DNA from: Pascua guehoae
Taxonomy: Eukaryota > Basidiomycota > Tremellomycetes > Trichosporonales > Trichosporonaceae
Reading direction: 5' to 3'
Assembly (NCBI GenBank): GCA_001600415.1
Contig: BCJX01000009.1
Location: 213,088 to 277,087 of the forward strand
DNA: 64,000 bases
Both the position numbers and the translations under genes were made by a program. Position 1 is the stretch's first letter, and every line of letters begins with the position of its first letter. Shown here in pieces: positions 27,601-39,411 of this stretch. The notes under the pieces are model-generated. The model ran no database searches and was not told the DNA's origin. It saw only the letters and a list, made by a program, of their open reading frames with translations.

Positions 27601-29760
27601 AGTTTGACCAATTTTTTTTTTTCTCTTTTTTAAAAAACCACCTCTTCATTTAGCTGGGCCGCTGGGCCTCCCTTGTCGGTTCTGTTGCATCATTCTTCTT
27701 GAGCCAGGATTTAGAATGCCTGGCTCGTGAGGCGTAGTAACCTGTGCACCTGGTTGAGCGAACAACTAGACGCGGCGCCACCAAACGCCACATCGTGGTC
27801 CCGACAGAGAGGGGGAAACCCGCAACGGAATGGAATTACCTGCAGACAAGAGCAAAATGCCCTTTGCGCTGGCCTACCTCGGGTCATTGTGCGGGCCCCT
27901 TTGATATTTCCTCGATATTTCCCTGGCACCCATTATTGCAATAATCTTAAGGTAAAGCCAGCTTGGCCAGGTGGGTTTTTCTCTTCAAACCCTTTTGTCA
28001 GTCGCCCTCCTTCGCTCCCTGGCCCTTGGGGGTTTGTGCCCTGGCGGATCTCCTAGACAGAGTTTTGCAGTACCCACCCTCGCGTCTTGGCTGGTGCCTT
28101 GCATACCCTTGCCTTGCGTCGCCTCGCCGCCTCGCCTGTGACCTTTTTTGCCATGCTGTTGCTGCGCGCTCTCACCCTCTCTCGTCCAGGTAGTGGGTTT
28201 TTGACAACTTTGTTTCGTAAGGGTGGTCGTAACTCGGGCTCATCCCACGGTGCAAATGGTGCCGATCAACCACCCATAGGGTTGTAACCCCCACACCCAC
28301 CCTCATCCACCACCCAAACCCACAAACTCACACCCACACACACACCTGCCCACAACACAAACCTCGTCCTCGTACTCGTTACAGTACCCAATCCATACAC
28401 CACACCACCCTTCTCTCAAGCCACAGACGGACCCGCGAGCAGCCTACACTTCCAGCTCGCTAGCTTGCCTGTTCTGTGTCCTTGTCCTTGTCCTTGTCCT
28501 CGCCTCACCGCCCTCCCTCGGTCAATGGTCGGTCCCTGTCCTCAACGCGACCCCACCCTAGCGTCCACACCCACCACACATTTGACTTGAGACATTCCAC
28601 GACCACCCCGTGCGCCGCCTGCGCCACACTACGCCACCCCGCACCACCACAACCCAGTGTCCAGTATATCCCACTAGGTCTACTACGTCCCACTGCGTCC
28701 CACTGTGTCCCTTCCGTGTCGCTCTCCCGCATCGGGTCTAACATACCACGTCTTTGCCCTCTCGACGCTCCCCGTCAAAGAGTTGACCCGTCACACCCGT
28801 ACACCCATGGCAATCCCAGTCTCCCGTCTTGTTGAGACCTAGAGAATCGACAAACTAGTTTGATCTTTGCATCATCTCCAGCAACACACCTGCAATTCAT
28901 CTCCCGGGCGCGCCATCGACCCGTCGTCTCTTCCCATATCAATCTCCCCTCGTCCCGGGCCGCAAATACCGAAACGAACTGGTGATCATTACCATTGTCC
29001 GTGGGCGCCACGACAATCACTCGCGCCCTCCCGTGCTGCATCCCCCTCGCCCCCCGTCCCACCTTCGTATCCGCCCGTCTCGTCTATTCCTGCACGCGCG
29101 CTGCACGGCAGCATTTATTGGATCGACCATTGATTCCCAGCGCGACTCCAGCGCACCGCACACCACGTACCCTCTGCAATATCCGGTACTAGTCCCTTTG
29201 GCAGCCTCCTCGTCCCCCTCGCTCCGCTCCCTACGCTCCCTCGCTCGCAGCTCGCAGCCATCAAGCCACCAAAACGCCACCAGGTCACCAACGCCTCGTT
29301 AGTGTCTTGCCCCGTCCCCGAGCCGAAAAGATCGGGAACGAACAAAGCAGAAGCACGAAACCCACTCTACTTGCGAGCAAAAGCGAGACACTCACCCAAG
29401 CCACCCTTGTTCTGACGCGCGCGTGCGGCTTGCCTCGTGTGTTGAACTGGCTGGTTGGTGGGTGCGGGGGCGTTTGAAGTTGGTATAACCTATTGCTCCA
29501 CTCTCGGCCGCGTCCATCCCGCCCCCTTCGACGTGACTTGAGACTTGGGACTTTCTTTGTCCATCACTCCTTTCATCTGCACAACCCCTTCTGTTCGCCG
29601 TCGCCGCCGTTGTCCGCATCGCTGCACCCTCGTCCCTCGCTGTGCGAAACGCTTCCCTCCTCCCCCCGCTCCCTAACCCGCGCGTCCCCCCTCCACCCCT
29701 TTCGGTTGCGCTGGTCGCCATTACTCTCAAGAGCGCACGTTCCTTGTCGATCCCAAAGTA

Positions 29761-32700
29761 ATGGAGACTGTCTCCGAGGCTCGTGCAGACGGAATGAGGA
29801 TCGCCCACCCGACCGACATGTCCCTGCCCGTGCCCGGACCATCAGGCGTTGTTGTCTCGTCCATCTCGACCTCGCCCTCTACTTCTCCTTGGCATGACTG
29901 CCGTCGCCAATCAGACCTGTCGTCTCTTTCTGAACACGATGACGAAGACGAGTCGCGGCCACACTCTTGTAAGTCATCTCTCTCTGTCTCTTCTGTCCTG
30001 TCCATCATTTCACTTGCTTGTCTCGCACCACTGCGCGCACAGACCGCCTCTACTTTTTACAAAGCCACCGACAACAAGCAAAGCCACCAATTCCCACCAA
30101 CCACGTCTTCTCGTCGTGTCTCGTGCTCGTGCTCGTTGCAATCTCCTAACACACCTGTACAGGGGTCAGCGACAACCAGCCGATCCCTTGGGACAACCGA
30201 CAGAATGCGAGTGCAGGTCCTTCTGCATCCCTCTCATCTGTTGCTTGGCGTATGACAAACACCACCACCACATCTTCCCATCACCTCAGTGCCAGCTCGA
30301 TTGCGGATACGGTCCGCATTCACTCCCGATCAGCTTCGATTGTTTCCACTTGTGTGGAAGCAGGTCCTTCATCCCGTTCCCGTGTATCCATGGAAGCCGG
30401 CCCCTCTCGTTCCCGTGTGTCCATGGACGCACTCCCCGCCCCCACCGCCAGCGACGACTCGGGCGCCGCCACGCCCTCGCCATCCTCGAGCACCGCCTCC
30501 CTGCCAGCAATGGAGTATGACAAGCCGCCATCACGCCCCAATGGCATTCCGGCTGCCCGCCAGCCTGTAGGCCCCGTCGGGTTGGGCTTGTCACCGGCCG
30601 TCTTTGCACGACCCCGCTGGACCGAGGTGCAGGACATTGCCAACGAGATCGACTCGGATGGCGAAACGGACAATGACCACCACGAGATGGAGTCGTACAT
30701 GGCGTCGCACCGTGCACCCGTCGACGCCGCCCTGCGCTCCATGCCTGGTGTCGTTGGACTCGGAGATGGCTGGGCAGGCGGTCCGCAACCCAAGCAAAAG
30801 CGGAAATGGTTTTCGCGACCTGGAAAGCCATCCACGCCGACAGAGCAGGACCCCCTGGCGCTGTGGGCACACGGAGAGGGGTCCGCCGCGGAACCGTTGC
30901 AAAATGAGACGAGCCCCAAAAAGTGGCGGTCAAGAATGTTCAGCGCGTCGCAGCGTGTGCTGCCAATGTCGTCGTCGTCGTCGACGACGACGACGACCGC
31001 GGCTGGAGAGTCGTCCAAGACGACCAGTCCACCACCTGCGGTCAGCCGTCGTGGGATTCTCGGGCGTAGCCGTCTCAACTTTGGTTCAATGGTCGACCTG
31101 GGCCGATCTCCTGACAGGAACCGGGAACGAGAAAACAACAACCCTGCCGCAGAGGCCACCACGCCAGTGACCCCTAGTTCATTTACGACCCCTACACCCT
31201 CGAGCGCCGGGACTCCATTGCCGACCAAGCGGCATAGCATGGCGACATTACAGCGCAAGCCACCGCCGCACCCGCTCGAGCTCACTCATGGGTCAAAGGC
31301 CAGTGCGGCCACGCGCTCGCAGCCCGCGGTTCTCACGGCGTCTTCGTCGCAGCCATCGTTTTCTGCGTCGTCGACAGCGTCTCTCCACCCCATTCTTCGC
31401 CAAGCGTATGCCCGTTCCGAGAGCAATCTTGCCGGTACCGCCATGTCGGACGGGACCCGCCCGCGTCCCGCTCCGCTCATCATTGACTCGCGAGCCTTTG
31501 TCAACACGGCACCCATGCCAACCTGGCGTCCGCCGATGATGTCGCCAACGCCATTACTCAACGTGCAGGAGGAGGACGAAGATGACGCTGAGGCAGGGAC
31601 ACCCGAGTCGACTGAGCGCCCGCAGCTCAAGCGCAGTGCGACGTTTGGCGACGAGGAGGAGCTCTCGGAGCGCAAGGCGTCGGCTGCTCCCGTGCTCACT
31701 CCAGTAGCGGCATCGCCACGGGAGACTGAGCGCGCTCTGTCCATTGCGACGACGCCGTCCACCGCCGGCGGCGGCAATGCGAACAGGAACCAGCCCTCGC
31801 CGACCCCGTCGCTTCTTGGTCGGCTCAAGAATGCGCTCACTCGCGGCAAGGGTCGCAGCAGCAGCAAAGTGCACAATGGCAATGGATCGCCACTCGTCCC
31901 TAACTCGCCCCGCAGCTTCCATTCCGAGCAGCAGAGCCTGTCGCCATCTGTACCGTCGTCCAACGGCGCACAGTCCATGGGCCGCGGCATGCGCCCACGA
32001 TCCAAGTTGTTTGGTCGTATGCGCCGCGACGCCGGCGAGTCGACGTTTGACCTTTCAAAGTTAAGGCGCCCTTCGGCCCCAGACGCGCAGCCAGGCCTTC
32101 GCCGCCCTTCGGCCCCGGAGGCACAACACGTCTTGCGGCGCCCTTCGGCTCCAGAGTCCCAGGCGTCGCCGACTCCAGCGCGCAAGGGGTCGCACCCGAT
32201 GCAGCTGGTGCCGCCCCGGCCCCTCAACCCTCCAAAGTCGGCCGACAAGGACGGCTACCGCGTCTCTCGGCATGTCGTCCAGAGCATGATCAACCTGGCT
32301 CCGAGGAGCGAGTCCACGTTTGGGTCAGCGAGCGGACACGACCTCGACCTGCCTAGTGGGTCGATTGGGCGCTCGACACGCCGCTCGTGGGCGCCGACCG
32401 TGCACGACGACGACGACGACATTGCCGACGGCAGCACGCGCGAACGCCGGGGCAGCCGCGTGTCGCTGCGGCGCTTCAAGTCGCCTGCCAAGCAGCGCCC
32501 ATCACTGGGTTCCGTGTTCCCGCGCCCGCCCGAGTCTGTCCAGCAGCCGCCGTCGCTGCACTGGGCCTTCCCTGCGTCTGGCTCGACGCCCGCTCTGTAC
32601 AAGCTGGGCGGGTCGACGCTCTCGCTCGCGCTTGACATTAGCGCCGACGGCAACGAGGTTGCAGGATTACACGACATTGCCGAGTCGCCGCCGCCGACGC

Positions 32701-33560
32701 CGCTCGACCAGACCGGTGGCGACAGCGAGGATGCGCGCGAGCGTGCGCTTGCGTCTACGTTTGCGGCACTCAACGGCAAGCCTGGTGCGCGGTCTCCGCA
32801 TGGTGTACCACACATGGTGCGCCTCCGCGAAGGCGTCGCGTCTACCACGAGTCTCCTGCGTCCCAAGGACAGTGCCAAGGACGACGAGGACCGCGCGACC
32901 GGCGACCGCCGCCACCGTCGCAGCGTGCCGCTCAACCTGCGCAGTGTGCCCATCAACCTGCGCAACCTGACGTCTGCGTCGCGCGACAATCTCGCGTCGT
33001 CGACCGACTCGCTTGGCATGCCCAACATTGTCGACTTTCCGCTCCCGCCCTCGAGCTCGTCGGGCGACGTGTCGTCGCCCGACCCGGACCAGGTCGAGCA
33101 GCTGTGCACGCCGCGCGACGCCGGTCAGTACCCGATCATCCCCGGCGATGCCGACTACTATGCCGGCCGCCTGAGCGACGAGTCCACCTCGGGTGCGAGC
33201 ACTAGCACCCACCCGCCGCTGCACAAGCAGCCCAGCTGGAGCACGTGCAAGACGGCCCTCGCGACGCCGACGTCGGCGACGACGCCCATTGCTATTACGA
33301 CCGACGCCGCGGGTGCAAAGCAGTTTGCACCCCAGCGCCACGGGTCGTTTACGTCGCTCATCACGGCAGAGTCCGTATCCGTCTCGGACGACCACGGGTC
33401 GGACCCCCACGCCGCGCGCACCGCCCCTGTCGCCCCCGCTCACGCACCCACGCACGCGCACAAACATGACGCGCGCGCGTCGGCGACGCAGAGCATTCTC
33501 GCCGCCGCAAAGCGCAGCTCGCTCACCCTCGACCAACAGCCGCGCTCCATTGTGGCTTGA
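29761..33560 (+). CDS. Uncharacterised 1201-residue Ser/Pro-rich protein
   Basis: Function not recognised. Two exons, 29761-29968 and 30163-33560; the 194-nt intron runs GTAAGT to CTGTACAG and joins in phase 1 (HSW-VSDNQPIPWD). The protein is almost wholly low complexity with no membrane segment or enzyme motif. Landmarks: an acidic SLSEHDDEDES patch, a possibly folded block FARPRWTEVQDIANEIDSDG (about 30600-30655), a KQKRKWFSRPGKPS basic segment, two modules of the type NALTRGKGRSSSK and FGRMRRDAGESTFD, and a triple repeat LRRPSAP(D/E) at about residues 705-738. Many RxxS and RRxS sites suggest a kinase-regulated scaffold (cell polarity or signalling), which is inference. The gene sits behind an unusually long upstream region. 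Confidence 0.72.
32062..32160 (+). repeat. Triple LRRPSAP coding repeat
   Basis: Three tandem copies of a 10-12-residue unit (LRRPSAPDAQPG, LRRPSAPEAQHV, LRRPSAPESQAS) inside the Ser/Pro-rich protein. Each copy has an RRxS basophilic kinase consensus, so it could be a phospho-dependent docking array. Confidence 0.85.
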
Positions 33561-34504
33561 GCGTTCCCCGACCAAATCCATCTCGCATCAAGCTCGCCCC
33601 GACTATCATTTGCTTTCCCACCACCCCCACTCGGGGTCTCGAGTCTGGACATTCACCTACCATCTCGACCCTCGAGTCCCGCTGGACATTACAGAATCCA
33701 CAGAATCCATCTCCATCTCCATTCCTTGTCCATATCATTTCACCACATTTGCAGCCACTGGCAGCCATCCGCACGCATTGCTCTCTCTTGTCCCACATTA
33801 TACATCCGTGGGGGCGGCTCGAGTTTGTCGCTATAGTTCGTAGGTGTAGGGTAGTACCCGTGTCATGTACAGTAATGTTTGTCGTCGTGTCTGTGTGCAT
33901 GTGGGTGTGAGGGTGTGGTGTGAGAATGGGTGTGTCGGTGATGCCGTTGGGCATTGCGTAGAGTACTGGGCAGGAGGCTGGGCTGAATGGACGTTGGCGG
34001 GCTACGAGGGGGCCGCATCAAGGAATCAATCGTACAAGAGCGCTCCATCCTATTATCATGGTGTTCCTTTTATCTCCAGTATGGACCCCTGCACTCTGCA
34101 GTCTATATCCTCTGAGCTCCATGGTCGAGACGCCAAGAGTCATGCATGCATGCATACAGTCAGTCGTATGGATAGATGCGTGGCAGTACTGAACAGTGGG
34201 CAAAATGCCACAAGGTTGGATAACATACAGTGGAACTACTGTACACGCCTAAACGCCACAATCCAAACACCGAAATGTCCGACGCACCCAAGCCCTCCAC
34301 CACCACCCAGCCCACCCAGCCCAGCCCAGGTGCACCCAGCCAGCAGCCAGGCCGACTCACCCACCCAGGCCGCACCCCACCTGGGGCCTGGCAGACCGCA
34401 CCTGGCTGCACTTGGCTCACTCGCGATCGGCCTACCCTCGCTACCTCTACACCCGCTCTACACTCGCTCTACACCCCCGACGCCCGACCCCGACTCCGAC
34501 CGCC
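33561..34504. other. Intergenic region
   Basis: The 944 bp between the Ser/Pro-rich gene and NDUFB7 contain no supportable gene. The last 250 bp are CA/CCCAGCC-rich and CT-rich and look like the NDUFB7 promoter and leader. Confidence 0.5.
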
Positions 34505-34998
34505 ATGGCCGTCTCCACCACCGCCTCCGAGACCGAGATGCGCGACGCGCGCCTGCCCCTCGGCTGGCGTGACCAGTGCTCGTCGTGGGTATCTACCAGG
34601 ACTCGAATTGAACCAGTGCCTCTGGGTGGCAGGCTGGCCAATCTCCGTCGGCGGATTGCACCGATACCGACACCATGCCGACGGAGACTTGGCTGCTGGC
34701 CTGTGTGGCGATGTCGCGATCGGTGTTGCGTCGGTGTGCCGTGCCCGTTGCGTCGCGAGGGGAGAGTGTTGCGAGTGTTGTGTCGGGGCGTGGTGTTGCG
34801 AGCGTTGCGTCGGGCGTGGTGCGGTACGCCGGGGAAGGTCGAGTTGAGAGGCAGGCAGGCAGGCGGGCAGGCAGGGAATACAGCTGCGAGCTCGGCTTCT
34901 GCCTCTCCTCTCCCTCGCTATTTCGCTCCCTCTGGCCCGACTCGTCGCTGCTCGACACCCCCCCCCCCCCTCCCCGCAGCCACCGTAAAGCATCTTCT

Positions 34999-35033
<35 letters not shown>

Positions 35034-36134
35034 GTTCCGCCCCGCCTCTATTGAGGGCGGAACGGGGCAATGACAGGTGGAGAGCAGACTCGCGAGGAAT
35101 CGCCAGGCGAGGTTGCTGTTGCCGTTGGGCGCTGGAACCGGAGAGCGCGGGTGGGACGGACGAAGAGGACGGGGTACGAGTACACGGAGACAAGGGAGAG
35201 ACGCGGGCAAGCGCGCAGGCGATCAGCGGGCGGGCACCGAGGTCAAGTTGGACTGTGCCGTGGTCTGCTGGCGCGGGTGTCGGCGTCGGCGTTGGTAGGG
35301 TTCGGACTTAGCTGGGTTGTGGTCGTTGGCATCGGGTTCGGACTCGACTGGCTCGTGGCCGTTGGGAGCTGGGCAAGCCGACCGCAGTGACGCGCCGTTG
35401 ATCACGGGGTGATCACGACGTAGGGTCGAGGTCTCGGCTGGCGACGATGGCCGGTGGTGCCGAGGAAGCGCGGCAGCGTGCGCCCAAGGCCGAGTAGGGA
35501 TGACCGAGAGGAGAGCTTGCCACGGGGTGCGGTCGGGCGTACCCCCGCAGTTGTGGGACGCCGTGTACGTACCCGTGTCCTTCTTGGTCCCCGGCGCGCA
35601 TGGCTTTGCGCGGTATTGTCCGTTGTCGTGCCCGATGCCTGGTCGATTCTTGTTTCCGCTGCCGTGTCTGTGTCTATTCTCGTTTCCGCCGTCTCTTGTC
35701 CTTGTCGTCTCTTGTCCGTCGGTTGCCGCGTTCCCCCGTTCCTGCGTCCGCTCTTGCACCGCGTCGCACCTCGCACCCCGCACCCCGAGCGTCTCCGTCT
35801 CACAGTGTCCACGCCCACCACAACCCACACGCACGCGCTGACCCCGCAGCCTCCTCATCCCCCTCAACGTCTGCCGGCACAAGGAGTACTACGCGACCTG
35901 GAAGTGCGACCACGAGCGCCACGCGTACGAAAAGTGCCAGTACGACGAGTGAGTTGGGCGAGTCTAGAGCCGTCGCCTAGTGTCCGCCGACTCTACACTT
36001 CCAACTTGCTCCTCGCTCCTCTCATTTTCACCTCCCACATTCCATCCCCCCGGCTGACACACAGCTACATGCGACGCATGAAGCAGCTCTCGCGCCAAAA
36101 GAAGGAGGCGGCCGAGGCCGCCGCCGACGAGTAG
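34505..36134 (+). CDS. NDUFB7: NADH:ubiquinone oxidoreductase subunit B18 (NDUFB7)
   Basis: Accessory subunit of mitochondrial complex I, located in the intermembrane space and held by two disulfides of a twin CX9C fold. Three exons, 34505-34584, 35850-35948 and 36065-36134, give 82 residues. Visible: RLPLGWRDQCSSLLIPLNVC and KCDHERHAYEKCQYDD, with the four Cys in a C-X8/9-C arrangement (QC...VC and KC...KC), then a basic MRRMKQLSRQKKE tail. The first intron (34585-35849, 1265 nt, GTGGGT to CCCCGCAG) is some thirty times the usual intron of this window and contains poly-C runs; the second (116 nt) is ordinary. Its presence shows that the organism has respiratory complex I. Confidence 0.9.
34958..35029 (+). 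repeat. Two poly-C runs (13 and 30 C) in the NDUFB7 intron
   Basis: Runs of C at 34958-34970 and 35000-35029, separated by 29 nt, lie in the long first intron. The complementary strand is a G run long enough for quadruplex formation. Run length is likely to vary between reads and strains. Confidence 0.95.
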
Positions 36135-37594
36135 AGGCACGAAAAGCGCAAGGAATAGGGCAGCAGTAGAGACGCGCATACACTGCAGTATGCATTTGAT
36201 ACCCTGATTCTCAAGGTTGTCAAGGCTGGGGACGGGGTTCTCTCTCTGTCCCTACAAGAGACACGAGCTTGACTGGGTGATACTGATGGGCTTTGGTGTG
36301 GACCGTGGCACGCGTGCGGTGGTGAGCGCGCGCGTCGGCTGCTGGGTCCTAAGGAGGCGTACGAGGGTCGACGGCCCTGCGCGACGATCATGCTCGACTT
36401 CTACCGCGACACCGGAGGCCCCGACGGCGGCCTGGCGGAGCTCTCACCGGCCCCAACTACATCAATATCGACGAGCACAGTATGGATGCTGGTGAACTGC
36501 GAGATGTCGCAACGATCTCATGGCAGTTCAGATGCGAGCATTCGTGCGAGTACTCTATAATCACAGCAGAGTTTCCACCGCCCCGCCCCCCTTGCGGCCC
36601 GCATGGGCTTTACAGCCGCTTCGCATGCTTCGCATGCTTGGTAGCAGCCGCGCCTCAGGCACCACCTGCATCAAAGTCGTCTCCACACCCACCGTCGGCA
36701 CCGCCTTGGCGCTCCATGTCGGGATCGCACTCGATCAAGTCACCGCCGCCACGCCAGTATACCCAACTTGTGCATCGTCCCTGCCCAGGTGCCCGACAGT
36801 CAACATCATGGCATCACACGAGCTTCACAAGTTCAAGTTGCAATCTAGCCAGCCCAACTTGCTGTCTTGGCAACACTGACGAACCGAAACATGAGCGACG
36901 CTATGCCGCGTCCCAAGTCGAGGTCCAGGCCGATGTCTTGGGTTGGCTTCTCAAACCCTCACCCAATGATGGCATTACCAGGCGCCGCAACGCAACCCAC
37001 CGTTCACACACCGCCACCGCGCCGACCGACACACTCACAAGTCTCATGAATCAGTCCCTCAACCCTCAATCCTTTGCTTCGCTCTCGGCGGCATGGCTCG
37101 GCGCAGCTGATGAGAGCGCAATGTTGGCTTACCCTGAGCACTCATGGCCTGGAACGCTCGAGCTCACTACGCTGCACCAATTCCGACATCTCCTTTGCTG
37201 ATGGCCATTACACAGGTACACATGCGCAGTTGATCCAGCACGGCTGTGCATGATGGATTGATTCCTCGGTACCGCCATGTCAAGAGGCGGCAGCCACGGT
37301 GCAACGCGAAGAGCACGACGCACTCCAGTTCCACTCTCGCACGGCTCCTGGTTCTGGCTCAGCGAGCTCGGGGAGGGCCAAGACGGCCAAGACGGCCCCG
37401 TTCGGGGCGCGCGGCGGCAATCGTCAATCACCCATCAGTCAAGAAGCATCAACAGCGCGAGCCGAGAACCCATCAGGCCGCTCATCAAGCACCCATCAGT
37501 ATCGCCCACTCGCGTCCTTGTGAGTGACCGTGTGGGCGCGGGCGGTAATGATCAGCGCGTACGCGCATATAATTAGGCGTCTGCGAGCCCTTCC
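36135..37594. other. Intergenic region with a possible gene remnant
   Basis: No intact gene. Between about 36350 and 36475 a short frame (ATIMLDFYRDTGGPDGGLA) has a protein-like composition but leads to no start, stop or splice structure. Near the right end TATAATTA (about 37568-37575) lies about 25 bp before the P450 start and may be its TATA element. Confidence 0.45.
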
Positions 37595-39411
37595 ATGTCC
37601 TCCACCTCTCCGCCTTCCTTCGTTCTGGACGGCCTCGCGGCCGGCGGGCGCGCGCTCGCCGCCCTCGCGGCCCTGCCCCCGCTCTGTTGGCCGCCGGGGC
37701 GGTGGGCTGGTTCCTGCTCTCTGCCCTGCTGTTCTACCTGTACCGCTTCCCGTTTACCCAGTGGGCTTTCTCGCGCCGGTTCAACCTGCGCGGCCCGCCC
37801 TCGGACCACTTCCTCGTCGGCAACCAGCGCTTCATTCTTGACCGGGTGCACCCTCGCCCGATCGTGCAGCGCTGGATTGACCGGTACGGCTACACGGGCA
37901 AGATGCACGGGCTGCTCGGCGAGCAGAAGGTGTACACGGCGGACCCCGTTGCGATCCAGTACATTGTCAACAACGTTGACGTGTTCCCCAAGGCCGCCGT
38001 CATGCGGAGCGTGTTCGGGCGCCTGTTCGGCGACGGGATCGTCACGGCCGAAGGGGACGTGCACCGCCGGCAGCGGCGTGTGCTGAACCCGGCCTTCTCG
38101 GCGCGCGCCATCAAGGACATGTCGCCCATCTTCTTTGAGAAGGGGCTCGCGGTGCGCGACAAGATCTTCGAGATGCTCGAGGGCGGCGCCGAGAAAATCG
38201 ACCTGGGCTCGCTCCTGGAGAAGACGACGCTGGACACGATTGGCACGGCTGGCTTCGACTACGACTTTGGCACGCTCAACGCCAAGCGCTCCGAGCTCCT
38301 CGAGGCGTTCCACAATGCAGTCAAGGCCGTTCAGAAGACGGCCCTCATCGCCTCCCTCCAGGGCGAGTTCTGGATCCTCAACGCAATCCCCACGCCGGGC
38401 AACAAGAGTGGCGCCGCAAGCCGCGCCACCATGAACCGCGTCGGCGACCGAATCGTCCGCGAGAAGACGGCCTTCGTCAGCGACGGCATCGAGAAGAACA
38501 CCGACCTCGGAACCGCCGACCTCCTCTCCCGCCTCATCCGCGCCAACCTCGCAAGCGACCTCGACGAGCGCTCCCGCCTCACCGACCTCGAGGTGCGCGC
38601 CCAGATCTGCACTTTTGTAAGTGAACCACCACCCCTTGCAAGCTTCTGACGAGCAGATTTTCACGGGCTCGGAGACGACCGGCGTCGCGCTCACGTGTGC
38701 ATTGTACCGCCTCGCCTGCGACCATGCGATGCAGGACCGCCTCCGCGCCGAGATCACCACTCTGGACCCCGACGCGGACCTGTGAGTTGTTACGCAGAGG
38801 CTAAGCTGATGCCCTCAGCGACCAGATCCAGGCCCTCCCCTACCTCGAAAACTTCACCCGCGAGGTCCTCCGCGTCGACTCGCCCGTGCCCCGCGCGCCC
38901 CGCGGGATCGCCGGCAAGGCCGTGATCCCCCTCTCGCGCCCCATTGTCGGCCGTGACGGTCGCACCATGGACAGCATCGTCGTCCACAAGGGCATGGAGA
39001 TTTACCTCTGTAAGTAGAATGGAGTCGAGTCGAGTCGTGGCGCGGCGTGTAACAAGTTGACGCCCAGGCCTGGGCAACGTGAACCGCGACAAAATGGTGT
39101 GGGGCGACGACGCCGACGAGTTCAACCCGGACCGCTTTGACCGCCCCGGTTTCCCCCTCGAGCCGGTGCCGGGCGTCTACGGCAGCCTCATGACCTTTAT
39201 GGGCGGCCCGCGCAACTGCATCGGGTGGCGCTTTGCAATCGCAGAGTTCAAGATCATCCTCTGCACGCTCATGCGGGCGTTTGAGTTTGACGAGCTCGCA
39301 CACCGCCCAGGCCTCGCTACCGAGAGCGTCTTTGGTGTCCTGCGCCTCCGCACGCCCGGCGAGGAGGGCGTCGTCCCCCTCCGTGTGCGCCCTGTTGGCG
39401 ACCGCGAGTAG
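37595..39411 (+). CDS. Cytochrome P450 monooxygenase, with apparent N-terminal frameshift
   Basis: Haem-thiolate monooxygenase, probably ER-bound; substrate unknown. Exons 37595-38616, 38657-38781, 38819-39009 and 39068-39411. Intact motifs: the C-helix GDVHRRQRRVLNPAF, I-helix FTGSETTG (Glu in place of the usual Asp), ExxR as REVLR, a PERF-type FNPDRF, and the haem loop FMGGPRNCIG with its Cys ligand. The only ATG (37595) opens MSSTSPPSFVLDGLAAG in a different frame from the rest; the shift lies at about 37675-37690, where one extra base would join it to the membrane anchor LAAGAVGWFLLSALLFYLYR. It could be a sequencing error, a real disabling deletion, or an unrecognised start. About 520 residues if joined, the normal P450 length. 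Confidence 0.85.

Larger units (their letters stand above)
20113..29760. other. 9.6-kb region with no supportable gene
   Basis: No open frame here shows conserved domains, consistent splice signals or codon patterns like the neighbouring genes; the many frames present are what GC-rich sequence gives by chance. The region holds several minisatellites (listed separately), poly-T runs at 24128-24140 and 27612-27622, and CA/CT-rich sequence from about 28280 to 29760 that probably is the promoter and leader of the next gene. There are no transposase or reverse transcriptase traces, and no tRNA that I could fold. It may be a long regulatory region, hold noncoding RNAs, or be a chromosomal element. 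Confidence 0.6.

Noticed and set aside
20113..29760. Idea that the gene-free region is a centromere
   Set aside because: No transposon remains, large repeats or AT-rich core are visible; sequence alone cannot support it, so it stays only one of several options.
32667..33581. 304-residue Arg-rich open frame on the minus strand
   Set aside because: Antisense of the Ser/Pro-rich gene; over 20 percent Arg is a sign of a shadow frame.
34589..34680. tRNA-like segment on the minus strand with a GGTTCAATTC B-box and pairing GGTATC/GATACC ends
   Set aside because: No matching A-box at the right distance, a T-stem mismatch, and no convincing anticodon arm. It lies at the start of the NDUFB7 intron; I treat it as chance.
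37573..38760. 395-residue open frame on the minus strand
   Set aside because: Antisense of the cytochrome P450; no motif, and the P450 motifs are unambiguous.
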